Shown here in pieces: positions 8,334 through 15,835 of a DNA stretch of 32,159 nt (the stretch's first letter is position 1; every line of letters starts with the position of its first letter). The translations under genes and the position numbers were made by a program. Source of the DNA: Acidimicrobiaceae bacterium (GTDB taxonomy: Bacteria; Actinomycetota; Acidimicrobiia; Acidimicrobiales; RAAP-2); assembly GCA_027355725.1 (NCBI GenBank), contig DAIEHI010000122.1:1-32159 (forward strand). Reading direction: 5' to 3'. The notes under the pieces are model-generated. The model searched no databases, was not told where the DNA came from, and worked only from the letters and a program-made list of their open reading frames with translations.

Positions 8334-9254
8334 ATGCGAATTGGGCTTATCGGTTTTGGCAGAACGGGACAAGCGGTAGCGGCGGTAATCCTCAACAACC
8401 CCGACACCTCACTCGAGTGGGTGATTCGCAACAGCGAGCGCCTGTTACACCGCTCTGTTCCAGAATTCCTCGGTATCTCATCCAACGAACCGGGCTTGAT
8501 CTATCCCCGCTCCGAATTTCGCATCGAGGAGCTCTTGGATCACCACCCCGTTGATGTCATCATCGACTTCTCCTCCGAAGATGGTCTCGAATACTACGGA
8601 CAGGAGGCCGCCCGACGCGGCATACGAATCGTGAGCGCGATCTCGCATTACTCCGCCTCACGCCAGCACCGACTTCGCACGTTGAGTCGAGAGACACCGG
8701 TCCTGTGGTCTCCCAATATCACCATTGGCATCAACTTCCTGATCCTCGCGGCCAAAACCTTGAGTCAAATCTCTCCGAGCGCCGACATTGAAATCCTCGA
8801 GGAGCATTTCAAATTGAAGGGCGAGGTCTCGGGTACCGCGAAGATCATCGCCGATGCCCTTGATAAGGACGGCTCCGATATCAAGTCAATTCGCGCCGGA
8901 GGGATCATTGGCGTGCACGAGATCCTTTTCGGCTTCCCATTCCAGACCGTTCGGCTTCGACACGAATCCCTTTCTCGCGACGCGTTCGGCAATGGCGCGG
9001 TGTTCGCCGCCCAGAAGCTCGCGCTGCTGCCGCCGGGTCTCTACAAGATGGAGGACCTGCTGCTGCCGTACTTCGCTGGTGGGAACCCGAGCCCGACCCG
9101 AGAGATGCGACGCTTCACCCGGTTGAAGCACTCACTAAAGCGCCTATGGCGCAGACCCCCACCCAGCGCACGAATACCCGCGCCGGTGGCTGCGCCCGAA
9201 ACCAAGGCTCCGACTCCACAGGTCTCGGAGATGTCGTCGTCAGCTCACAGGTGA
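8334..9254 (+). CDS. DapB-like NAD(P)-dependent reductase, divergent
   Basis: A 306-residue protein with the two-domain layout of dihydrodipicolinate reductase. It has a Rossmann N-terminus (GFGRTG, residues 7-12; DFSSEDG near 78-84) and a substrate domain with SPNITIGIN, EILEEHFKLKGEVSGTA and GIIGVHEILFG. His158 and Lys162 align with the catalytic His/Lys pair of DapB. The substrate loop, normally DAPSGTA, is shortened to EVSGTA, the second histidine of the HH pair is Phe159, and the GTTG motif is replaced by SAISHYS. A basic, proline-rich tail of about 56 residues (251-306) is not part of DapB. I infer a paralogue with another substrate, not the lysine-pathway enzyme. The ATG is preceded by AGGGG at eight bases. 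Its end overlaps the convergent phosphoesterase by 10 bp. Confidence 0.75.
   Translation: MRIGLIGFGRTGQAVAAVILNNPDTSLEWVIRNSERLLHRSVPEFLGISSNEPGLIYPRSEFRIEELLDHHPVDVIIDFSSEDGLEYYGQEAARRGIRIVSAISHYSASRQHRLRTLSRETPVLWSPNITIGINFLILAAKTLSQISPSADIEILEEHFKLKGEVSGTAKIIADALDKDGSDIKSIRAGGIIGVHEILFGFPFQTVRLRHESLSRDAFGNGAVFAAQKLALLPPGLYKMEDLLLPYFAGGNPSPTREMRRFTRLKHSLKRLWRRPPPSARIPAPVAAPETKAPTPQVSEMSSSAHR
8674..8692 (+). repeat. 19-base direct repeat, copy 2 (inside the DapB-like gene)
   Basis: TTCGCACGTTGAGTCGAGA, one mismatch from the upstream copy at 8144-8162 and 530 bases downstream of it. It encodes part of the LRTLSRE stretch of the DapB-like protein. Confidence 0.35.
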
Positions 9255-10135
9255 AACAGCGCAACCATTGAGCGGGCGCGTCGCGCGTCGCCCAGGAGCG
9301 GCGCGTGCAGGAGTGTCTCTGTCGAGCGAAGCAGTGAATAATGCGTGAGAGCCGCGCCGACGCGCAGTCCGCGCGGAACCGACGGGGCGACGACAATGGT
9401 CGGAACTCGATTCGTCGCTGTCGTGTCGCTCTCGTCGAAGGTTATGAAGAGTGCGAGTGATCTCGCCTGATACGCAGCACTGGCGACGATGCTCGAAACA
9501 ATCCTTCGCAGCCACGCGTCGCCGACACTGACCGCGCAACTGTGCATGTCGTTGCACACGTTGGGCACGATCAGGGTGAATCCGGCATTGAGGTTGAGTG
9601 GAAGCGTGAGCGGCACATCATTTCGTGCGCACGTCGCGCTGAGGTTGGTGTAGTACACGGCGGGATTATGACGTGCTGCGTACTGACCACTCGTCACGCG
9701 ATCGCACCGCGAAGGCATCGATTCGATCAGCGAGCGCCAGTTCGTGCCGAGTTCTGAGAAGAGACTCGCGACGTCCAAGGGGTGGGCGCTCGGCTCAGCG
9801 TCATCGACAATCCCTTGGACCGAGCCCGAGGTCAACGCAATGTAGTTAGGCAGACTCGGATGCGCCACCGCAAGGTCATTGGTCGCGAGGCCACACGATG
9901 ACGCGAGTCGGTTCAAGTAGGGCGCGCTGGTGGAGCCGATGATCGAATAACCGACGTTCTCAAGCACTATCCAAACCACGTGACGGTAGTGCGCGACGCC
10001 CGCTGCGCCACATGGGGCGCTTGGCGGGATCTTTGAAAGGGTGGCCGCACCCGTAGTGCTCGCCACTGGCGCAAGCACACCCGCGAGCACACTCGCGAGC
10101 ACCGCCGCGCCCAAAAGAAGCCTCACTCGCCTCAT
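9245..10135 (-). CDS. Secreted phosphoesterase-family protein
   Basis: A 296-residue protein with an N-terminal Sec-type signal. The basic MRRVR is followed by a hydrophobic Ala/Leu/Val stretch to about residue 25, and cleavage is likely after one of the Ala residues near 25-31. The mature part has the phosphoesterase-family (PF04185-type, alkaline-phosphatase superfamily) blocks HVVWIVLENVGYS, AHPSLPNYIALTSG, an NPAVYYTNL stretch and FITFDESD. Members include acid phosphatases and phospholipase C-like enzymes; at this size a phosphatase is more likely than a full phospholipase C. Four or more cysteines in the mature part suggest disulfides, consistent with export. No neighbour explains its job. 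Its stop overlaps the end of the convergent DapB-like gene. The ATG at 10135 has only a poor upstream GGGCAG. Confidence 0.75.
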   Translation of the reverse strand: MRRVRLLLGAAVLASVLAGVLAPVASTTGAATLSKIPPSAPCGAAGVAHYRHVVWIVLENVGYSIIGSTSAPYLNRLASSCGLATNDLAVAHPSLPNYIALTSGSVQGIVDDAEPSAHPLDVASLFSELGTNWRSLIESMPSRCDRVTSGQYAARHNPAVYYTNLSATCARNDVPLTLPLNLNAGFTLIVPNVCNDMHSCAVSVGDAWLRRIVSSIVASAAYQARSLALFITFDESDTTATNRVPTIVVAPSVPRGLRVGAALTHYSLLRSTETLLHAPLLGDARRARSMVALFHL

Positions 10136-10261
10136 CTGCCCATCATTGCAGTACGAGCAACACCCGGTCTGCTCAAGGTTCGAGGCCAGCGAGATGCCGC
10201 ATCCAATCGGATATCGACTCGCTCAGTATCCACCTGATGCTCGAAGCGACCCGGAAGAATT

Positions 10262-11317
10262 ATGGGGGTGACCAGTGGAATCAATGAGACCGGTGATCCC
10301 CAGTCCGGCGCGATGCGCCGACGCGCGCGCCACGGCTATCGATTCGGGCTCCTGGTCGCGGCATGTTCCGTCCTCATCTCGCTGATCTTGATGCCCTTCG
10401 CATTCATGAGCCTCTATTCAGCCTTCGAGCACCCCGCCGGCGACCACGGCTTTGACGTGATGAAGCCGGCGTCCTTGAGCGGCGAATGGACCAAACTGAA
10501 CATCTCGGCCGTCTCAATTGACGAGGTGGCCGGCGATGTCGTCCTTCGCGTCTCGGGCTTTCACAATTGTCCCTCAGGATGTCACGGTATTCAGCGAGTC
10601 CAACTCTTCTCGGTGCACTCAGATCCGAGTGGCGCGCTCGGATCGCCGCCTTCGGCCACCATCGACATCCCCGCTGACTCAAGCGAGATTGAACAACAGG
10701 TCACGTTGCCAATGACCGGGAGTCTGAGCCGCTATCCGTTCGACAACTATCGACTCCTGCTCGGAGCGACCTTCTCCAACGTGAACCCCTCGGGTGCACC
10801 CACTCCCATTACGCCCGCCGCCGCGCGTGACCAGCTCGCATTTAGCGTGAGTAACGCCGTACCACGCGTGTCGATGAGCGCACCAAGAATTCTGAGCCCC
10901 CACGAGTATGACTCGACCGGCGCCCTCTACGACGCCGTTGTCGCACTCAACTTCACACGACCCTTGTACCTGCGAATACTGACCGTGCTGCTCACGATGT
11001 TGATCGTGCTCGCCGCCGCCTACGGCGTGCTCTTTCGCCCCTTCACCCAGATCGTCCCGACCGTGGGTGCGCTCGTACTTGGGGTGTGGGGCGTGCGATC
11101 ACTTCTGGTCGGCTCCTATCCCCCCGACTCAACCGGCGTCGACCTGGTACTCGAGGGCTCGATTCTCCTACTACTGCTCACCATCGCGGTGCGCGCGGTC
11201 ATCTTCATGCTCCCGCGTGCTCACCTCGGTCGAAGGCCATCACCGACTCCCCAGAGCACTGATCGCGACGAGGAGGAACTCGACATCGAAGTTCCCGAAG
11301 TGTCGAGCGACCTCTAG
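10262..11317 (+). CDS. Four-helix membrane protein, DUF4436-like
   Basis: A 351-residue protein. It has a short cytoplasmic N-terminus, one membrane helix (about 27-53), an external beta-type domain of about 170 residues, three helices (about 234-258, 262-284, 296-317) and an acidic C-terminal tail. The external YPFDNYRLLLGATF stretch and the helix-plus-GVRSLLVGSYPPDSTGVD region resemble the DUF4436 membrane family of actinobacteria. Function is unknown. The single extracellular CPSGC pair may form a disulfide. The ATG at 10262 has GGAAG about five bases upstream; an in-frame ATG at codon 18 is a possible alternative. It is divergent from the phosphoesterase and separated from the next gene by a promoter region, so it is probably monocistronic. 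Confidence 0.6.
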   Translation: MGVTSGINETGDPQSGAMRRRARHGYRFGLLVAACSVLISLILMPFAFMSLYSAFEHPAGDHGFDVMKPASLSGEWTKLNISAVSIDEVAGDVVLRVSGFHNCPSGCHGIQRVQLFSVHSDPSGALGSPPSATIDIPADSSEIEQQVTLPMTGSLSRYPFDNYRLLLGATFSNVNPSGAPTPITPAAARDQLAFSVSNAVPRVSMSAPRILSPHEYDSTGALYDAVVALNFTRPLYLRILTVLLTMLIVLAAAYGVLFRPFTQIVPTVGALVLGVWGVRSLLVGSYPPDSTGVDLVLEGSILLLLLTIAVRAVIFMLPRAHLGRRPSPTPQSTDRDEEELDIEVPEVSSDL

Positions 11318-11347
11318 TCATCTCGAGTCATGAGTGTCACTCGATGA
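11318..11347 (+). terminator. Imperfect hairpin after the DUF4436-like gene
   Basis: TCATC (11318-11322) pairs with GATGA (11343-11347), and GAGT (11325-11328) pairs with ACTC (11339-11342), with a two-base bulge and a 10-base loop. It begins directly after the stop codon. Only two Ts follow, so termination would be weak. Confidence 0.3.
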
Positions 11348-11400
11348 TTACCTGGCCATCACGTCTAGACAACCCCCGCGCGTTACTCTTCGAAACTTGG

Positions 11401-11414
11401 GAGTCGCATGACTC
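11401..11414. promoter_or_regulatory. Palindrome at the -35 position of the dat-ddc promoter
   Basis: GAGTC (11401-11405), GCAT, GACTC (11410-11414). The dyad covers the place where a -35 hexamer would sit relative to TATACT at 11424-11429, and no recognisable -35 exists. This suggests an operator or activator site. Short arms keep confidence low. Confidence 0.3.
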
Positions 11415-11423
11415 TTAGGTGGC

Positions 11424-11429
11424 TATACT
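11424..11429 (+). promoter_or_regulatory. -10 element of the dat-ddc operon
   Basis: TATACT, five of six matches to the -10 consensus, the best such site between the two genes. It predicts a leader of roughly 55-60 bases before the dat ATG, which has a clear Shine-Dalgarno site (GAGAGGA, 11481-11487). This gene therefore looks conventionally led. Confidence 0.45.
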
Positions 11430-11492
11430 TCAACCCTCATTAATTTCGAGCGACACTGCCCGTAGCGGACGCTCCCAGCCGAGAGGACCGCG

Positions 11493-12734
11493 ATGAACTC
11501 CTTTGAACAACTTGAGTCGAACGTGCGCTCGTACTGTCGCAAATGGCCCGCCGTGTTCGCGAGCGCCCAGGGTTCCACCATCACCGACGTCGATGGCGTT
11601 GAGTACCTCGACTTCTTTGCGGGAGCGGGAGCGCTCTCGTTCGGCCACAACAACCCAGTCCTGGTCGAGGTCGCCATCGAGCACCTACGAGCGGGCAGAC
11701 TTCTTCACAGCCTCGACACCTTCACCGTCGAAAAGCGCCGATTCCTTGAGAATATGCAGCGCTACGTCCTCGAGCCGCGTCACCTCGACATGGTCGTCCA
11801 GACCGTCGGACCGACCGGCGCCACAGCGGTCGAAGCCGCCCTCCAGTTGGCTCAGCGGATCACTGGTCATCGCGCGGTCGTGGGTTTTGAGGGGAGCTAC
11901 CACGGCATGTCCTACAGGGCAGCGTCGATTTCGGCATCGATGGCGGGACGCGCCACCAGCGCTCACCTGAAGGACTTCGTGGCACTGCCCTTTGTTGAGA
12001 ACGTGACCGACGCGGACCTCGAACTCCTTGATCGCACGCTTAGAAGCACCGTCGACGGTCAGCCCATTGGTGCGCTCATCATCGAACCAACACAAGGTGA
12101 GGGCGGTGCGCGACCATTCGACCCCGCGTACCTGCGCGCGATTCGAGAGCACTGCAGTGAGTTGGGGATCATTGTCATCGCCGATGAAGTCCAAGCGGGC
12201 GTCGGGCGCACTGGTCCCTTCTTCTCCTTCGAGAGCTCAGGACTCGACCCGGACATCGTGTGCGTGTCCAAGTCGATCAGCGGCCTGGGCCTACCAATGG
12301 CGCTCAATCTCGTGCGACGTTCGCTCGACACGTGGACGCCAGGCGAGTTCTCTGGAACCTTTCGTGGCAACAACCTCGCCTTCGCGACTTCGGCCACGAT
12401 GCTCGAGACGTACTGGGCCGACCCAACGCTCGAAAAGAGCACCGAGCAGCGAGGTCACACCGTTCGCACCGCACTTCAGGACATGTCCGACCAGTTCGGC
12501 GGGGGCGCATTCGTTGTTCGAGGTAACGGCTTGTTGTGTGGACTCGACGTGGGCTCGACTGAACTGGCGGCGCGTATCGCCGAGACGGCATTCGAGCAGC
12601 GCTTGATCGTCGAGACGTGTGGCGCCGGGGACACGACGGTCAAGTTGCTGCCAGCACTCGTCATCAGTGACGACCAACTCAGCGATGGACTCACGAGACT
12701 GAGCGACGCCGTCGCCCGAGCCAGCTCACATTGA
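11493..12734 (+). CDS. dat: L-2,4-diaminobutyrate aminotransferase (class III)
   Basis: A 413-residue PLP-dependent class III aminotransferase of the EctB/Dat group. It makes L-2,4-diaminobutyrate from aspartate semialdehyde with an amino donor (glutamate in known enzymes). The N-terminal ESNVRSYCRKWP is typical of the group. It also has GPTGATAVEAAL for cofactor phosphate binding, DEVQ (Asp231) and the Schiff-base Lys260 in CVSKSISG. EctB and Dat are hard to separate by sequence. The directly coupled decarboxylase and the absence of ectA or ectC favour the diaminopropane route over ectoine. GAGAGGA sits six bases before the ATG. The stop overlaps the next gene by four bases. Confidence 0.85.
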   Translation: MNSFEQLESNVRSYCRKWPAVFASAQGSTITDVDGVEYLDFFAGAGALSFGHNNPVLVEVAIEHLRAGRLLHSLDTFTVEKRRFLENMQRYVLEPRHLDMVVQTVGPTGATAVEAALQLAQRITGHRAVVGFEGSYHGMSYRAASISASMAGRATSAHLKDFVALPFVENVTDADLELLDRTLRSTVDGQPIGALIIEPTQGEGGARPFDPAYLRAIREHCSELGIIVIADEVQAGVGRTGPFFSFESSGLDPDIVCVSKSISGLGLPMALNLVRRSLDTWTPGEFSGTFRGNNLAFATSATMLETYWADPTLEKSTEQRGHTVRTALQDMSDQFGGGAFVVRGNGLLCGLDVGSTELAARIAETAFEQRLIVETCGAGDTTVKLLPALVISDDQLSDGLTRLSDAVARASSH

Positions 12735-14185
12735 GCAGCGACTTCGCCTGGCGCGATCACATCGTCACACTTGACGACCGTGGTCTGGACACTCTGAGAA
12801 GGGCGGCGATGATTGCCGTCGACGATCTCCAACGTCCCACCGGTCCGCGCTCAGACGCGTCACCGAGCACGTTGCACAAACTGGTGACCGCGCTCGAGGT
12901 CTGCCCTGAGGAGGGCGTAGGCCTTGCCACCTCGCTTGCCGACCTGGGACGCGTCGTGTGGGGCAATGCTGTGGTGCCAAGTGATGCCGCGTGTGTGGCA
13001 CACCTGCACCCACCGACTCTGGTCGCGAGCGTCGTGACCGAACTCTCCATCGCGGCGTTCAACCAGTCCATGGATTCTTGGGACCAGGCACCGGCGGCGA
13101 CTGAGGTGGAACTGCACCTCATGGGTTGGCTCGCTGGTCTCATGGGGATGTCCTCGAACGCAACGGGCATCATGACCTCGGGTGGCACCGCGTCCAACGT
13201 GCTTGGTCTCACGCTCGCACGTTCGTGGGCCGCGCACGGCCTCGGCATTGACGTCCTCAAGTCAGGACTTCCCGCTGAAAGTACTTCGTGGCGGATCCTG
13301 TGCTCGGATCAGGCGCACTTCTCGGTCCAACGTGGTGCTGCCCAACTGGGCCTCGGACGTGACGCAGTCATTGCGGTTCCTTCCACGACCGCGGGAGTGA
13401 TGGACCTTGGCGCCCTCGACCGCGCATTGGATGAACTCACCCGCAGCGGTCTTCGCGCCATGGCTCTGGTCGCCACTGCTGGTACGACCGACCTCGGCGC
13501 CATTGATCCGCTCGAGGAGATCGGTCAACGAGCTCGTCGCCACAACGCGTGGTTCCACGTCGACGCCGCGGTGGCTGGCGCATACCTGCTCTCTGACACG
13601 CTGGTGCACCAACTGAGCGGCATCGGTGACGCCGACTCGGTGACCGTCGACTTTCACAAGCTCTGGTGGCAACCCTTCAACGCCAGTGCGCTGATTGTTC
13701 GAGACCACGAACACTTCAATCTCCTGAGGGTCAAGTCCAACTACCTAGATCGCGGCGATGAACTCGAAGGAATGGTGAACCTCGTCGGTCGATCACTGGA
13801 CACCTCCCGTCGCTTCGATGCGGCCAAGGTCTTCGCCTCACTGCGCGCCGTTGGGCGTCGCGAACTGGGCACCATGCTCGAGCATCTCGTATCACTCGCG
13901 CACTACGCGGGCACCCGACTCTCGAAGAACCCTCGCTTCGAGGTCGTGACCCCACCCACGTCGGTGATGTGTGTGTTCAGAGCGCCCGGCTTTGACGCAC
14001 AGGGCCTTCGCGCGGTGCAGCAGGGACTGTTGGCCCGAGGCGAAATGATCCTTGGTCGCACCGAAATTAAAGGTGCGTCCGCACTCAAGTTCACGTTCAT
14101 GAATCCGCTCACCACCCCCGGCGACGTCGATCGACTCATCTCGCTCATTGAGAGCGAGTTCGAGCGTATTGTCGCATCGTCGTAG
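12731..14185 (+). CDS. ddc: L-2,4-diaminobutyrate decarboxylase (group II PLP decarboxylase)
   Basis: A 484-residue group II pyridoxal-phosphate decarboxylase. The cofactor lysine is Lys310 in TVDFHKLWWQP, and the upstream WFHVDAAVAGAY block and GIMTSGGTASN loop are typical. The HKLWWQP form, in place of the aromatic-decarboxylase HKW, is characteristic of the diaminobutyrate/glutamate-like decarboxylases that act with Dat. Predicted reaction: L-2,4-diaminobutyrate to 1,3-diaminopropane plus CO2. The start is TTG inside the dat stop (TTGA), so expression depends on coupling to dat. Alternative substrates (aspartate, glutamate) cannot be excluded, but the pairing makes diaminobutyrate most likely. 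Length fits the family (about 490-510). Confidence 0.85.
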   Translation: MSSDFAWRDHIVTLDDRGLDTLRRAAMIAVDDLQRPTGPRSDASPSTLHKLVTALEVCPEEGVGLATSLADLGRVVWGNAVVPSDAACVAHLHPPTLVASVVTELSIAAFNQSMDSWDQAPAATEVELHLMGWLAGLMGMSSNATGIMTSGGTASNVLGLTLARSWAAHGLGIDVLKSGLPAESTSWRILCSDQAHFSVQRGAAQLGLGRDAVIAVPSTTAGVMDLGALDRALDELTRSGLRAMALVATAGTTDLGAIDPLEEIGQRARRHNAWFHVDAAVAGAYLLSDTLVHQLSGIGDADSVTVDFHKLWWQPFNASALIVRDHEHFNLLRVKSNYLDRGDELEGMVNLVGRSLDTSRRFDAAKVFASLRAVGRRELGTMLEHLVSLAHYAGTRLSKNPRFEVVTPPTSVMCVFRAPGFDAQGLRAVQQGLLARGEMILGRTEIKGASALKFTFMNPLTTPGDVDRLISLIESEFERIVASS

Positions 14186-14324
14186 CACCCGATCGTTGGA
14201 TCGCCGCATCGCCAGGCGTCCTCGCCAACCCGAATCAACTTACAAATCCGGGCATCGTCGAGCCGCGCTAGACATGAGTGTTGACGGTAACGACCGCGAG
14301 GACGTTTCCGCATAGATCCAAGAG

Positions 14325-14344
14325 GGCTCGTAGGAGTGCGAGCC
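14325..14344 (+). promoter_or_regulatory. Hairpin in the leader of the DUF1295 gene
   Basis: GGCTCG (14325-14330) pairs with CGAGCC (14339-14344) around an 8-base loop, seven bases before the GGGAGG ribosome site. It could influence ribosome access. No regulator or ligand is evident. Confidence 0.3.
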
Positions 14345-14364
14345 TTGACTGGGAGGTTCGTGTC

Positions 14365-15210
14365 GTGACACCGATGCACGTAGTACTGCTCGTTGCGGGG
14401 GTGGCCTGCGCGTTTGCGTGGAGCGCCTCTCTTATCACGGGCGATACCTCGTGGGTGGATCGTCTCTGGTCGATCGTGCCAGTGCTCTACGTCTGGGTGT
14501 TCGCCGTGGCGGCACACCTCAGCAATGTCCGCCTCGACACGATGGCTGCCCTCGTCACAATCTGGGGGATTCGACTCACGTTCAACTTCGCGCGAAAGGG
14601 TGGTTACTCCGGTGTCGAGGACTATCGATGGCAGGTCCTGCGCGACGCCATGGCGCCGTGGCAGTTCCAGATCTTCAACCTCTTCTTCATCGTGCTCTAC
14701 CAGAACCTCCTCTTGGTGTTGATCTCGTTGCCCGCCTACAACGCCTTCCAATACCGCACCACGCCATCGGGAGCAATCGAGGTGGTTCTCGCCGTCGCCT
14801 TTCTTCTGTGCACGGTTGGCGAAACACTCGCCGATCAAGAGCAGTGGAACTTCCAGTCGTGGAAGCGCCGCGAGATCGAGGCGGGACGTGTGCCGTCGCA
14901 GGGTTTTGTGACCTCGGGTCTCTTTCGCCTCTCGCGTCATCCCAACTACTTCTTCGAGATCGCCCAGTGGTGGGTTCTCTACTTCATTGGTGCACTCGCT
15001 GCCCACGGGCCCATCCAGTGGACCATCGTTGGACCGGTACTCTTGAGCCTGCTCTTCGTCGGGTCCACGAATTTCACCGAGAAGATCAGTAAGTCCCACT
15101 ACCCCGAGTATGCGCTCTACCAGCGCAGAGTCTCCTCAATCATCCCGTGGTTCGCGCGATCTCGGATCAACGAGATCCAGATCGTCGACCTGGAGCAACG
15201 ACTCGACTGA
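14365..15210 (+). CDS. DUF1295 / steroid 5-alpha-reductase-like membrane protein
   Basis: A 281-residue integral membrane protein with about six or seven helices. The C-terminal half has the DUF1295 signature: LFRLSRHPNYFFEIAQWW, then a helix, then FTEKISKSHYPEYALYQRR. This fold is shared with steroid 5-alpha reductases and isoprenylcysteine methyltransferases, but the substrate of DUF1295 proteins is unknown. I chose the GTG at 14365 because GGGAGG lies eight bases upstream. The frame stays open further left to 14278, but that part is Arg/Ser-rich and unlike the family. It is 179 bp downstream of ddc and may be separate from that operon. Its end is 16 bp from the convergent VOC gene. Confidence 0.8.
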   Translation: MTPMHVVLLVAGVACAFAWSASLITGDTSWVDRLWSIVPVLYVWVFAVAAHLSNVRLDTMAALVTIWGIRLTFNFARKGGYSGVEDYRWQVLRDAMAPWQFQIFNLFFIVLYQNLLLVLISLPAYNAFQYRTTPSGAIEVVLAVAFLLCTVGETLADQEQWNFQSWKRREIEAGRVPSQGFVTSGLFRLSRHPNYFFEIAQWWVLYFIGALAAHGPIQWTIVGPVLLSLLFVGSTNFTEKISKSHYPEYALYQRRVSSIIPWFARSRINEIQIVDLEQRLD

Positions 15211-15226
15211 GGCATCTCTCGGCGAA

Positions 15227-15613
15227 TCAGCCAAGCAGGTCCCAGCGGTTGCCGTAGGGGTCGCGAAAGACCACGACCGTCCCATAGGGCTCTTCACGAG
15301 GCTCGCCAAGGAACTCAGTGCCCACCGCGGCGAGACGTGCGTACACGTGCTCAAAGTCATCAACACGTAAGAAGAACCCGACGCGCTCTCCGACCTGGTG
15401 TCCAACGCGCTCTTCTTGGACGGGTCCCTCAGCTCGTGCGAGAAGGAAGCCGGTGACCGCCCCGGGTGGTCGGATGACCACCCAGCGTTTCACCTCACCC
15501 TTCGAGGTCGTCGCGGGCGAGTCCTCCACGAGTTCGAAACCGAGAGTGTCAACGAAGTAACCAATGGCCCGGTCATAGTCATCGACGAGCAGCGTAATCA
15601 GTTCGAGGTGCAT
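15227..15613 (-). CDS. VOC (glyoxalase/bleomycin-resistance fold) protein
   Basis: A 128-residue protein of the vicinal-oxygen-chelate superfamily with two beta-alpha-beta-beta-beta modules. The first begins MHLELITLLVDDYDRAIGYF and leads to LGFELVED; the second has GFFLRVDDFEHVYARLAAVG and ends VFRDPYGNRWDLLG. His2 and the C-terminal region can supply metal ligands. Members isomerise, open or bind small electrophiles; the substrate is unknown. The ATG at 15613 has no Shine-Dalgarno site, but on the minus strand TAGCCT ends exactly six bases upstream, suggesting leaderless translation. It is divergent from the radical SAM gene. Confidence 0.85.
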   Translation of the reverse strand: MHLELITLLVDDYDRAIGYFVDTLGFELVEDSPATTSKGEVKRWVVIRPPGAVTGFLLARAEGPVQEERVGHQVGERVGFFLRVDDFEHVYARLAAVGTEFLGEPREEPYGTVVVFRDPYGNRWDLLG

Positions 15614-15619
15614 TGCCCA

Positions 15620-15625
15620 AGGCTA
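15620..15625 (-). promoter_or_regulatory. -10 element, leaderless start of the VOC gene
   Basis: Minus-strand TAGCCT, then six bases, then the ATG at 15613. It overlaps the left arm of the nested inverted repeat at 15623-15678. Confidence 0.4.
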
Positions 15626-15678
15626 GAGGGTCGAGTGATGCGCTCGTCACCGACCAAGGCAGTGACCTTGGACTCTAG
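15623..15678. repeat. Nested inverted repeats between divergent VOC and radical SAM genes
   Basis: Outer arms CTAGAG (15623-15628) and CTCTAG (15673-15678) enclose a perfect 6-bp hairpin, CCAAGG (15654-15659) with CCTTGG (15666-15671). The structure lies in the 222-bp divergent region and touches the predicted VOC -10. It may be an operator; the rest of this region shows nothing else I can support. Confidence 0.35.
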
Positions 15679-15835
15679 TGACGACGGTCGCGCGAGCACG
15701 TGCGCCGACAAGAATCGAACCAAGCGTGGCGAGTACAAGGGTGACTCAGCGAACCCGGGGGCGGTGCTGGGTTATTCGCCACAATGAATTCACGTCGTCC
15801 CTGGACGCATTGAACGATTGCAAGGATGGAGAACA

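Noticed and set aside
8334..9254. Annotating the gene as plain dapB
   Set aside because: The DAPSGTA and GTTG motifs are altered and a foreign tail is present; a lysine-pathway role is not supported.
12731..14185. dat as ectB of an ectoine operon
   Set aside because: No ectA or ectC is adjacent; the coupled gene is a PLP decarboxylase with HKLWWQP, so diaminopropane synthesis fits better.
15709..15730. tRNA-like T-loop (AGAATCGAACC on the plus strand)
   Set aside because: The flanking bases do not form a T stem, and no anticodon or acceptor arm is found nearby.
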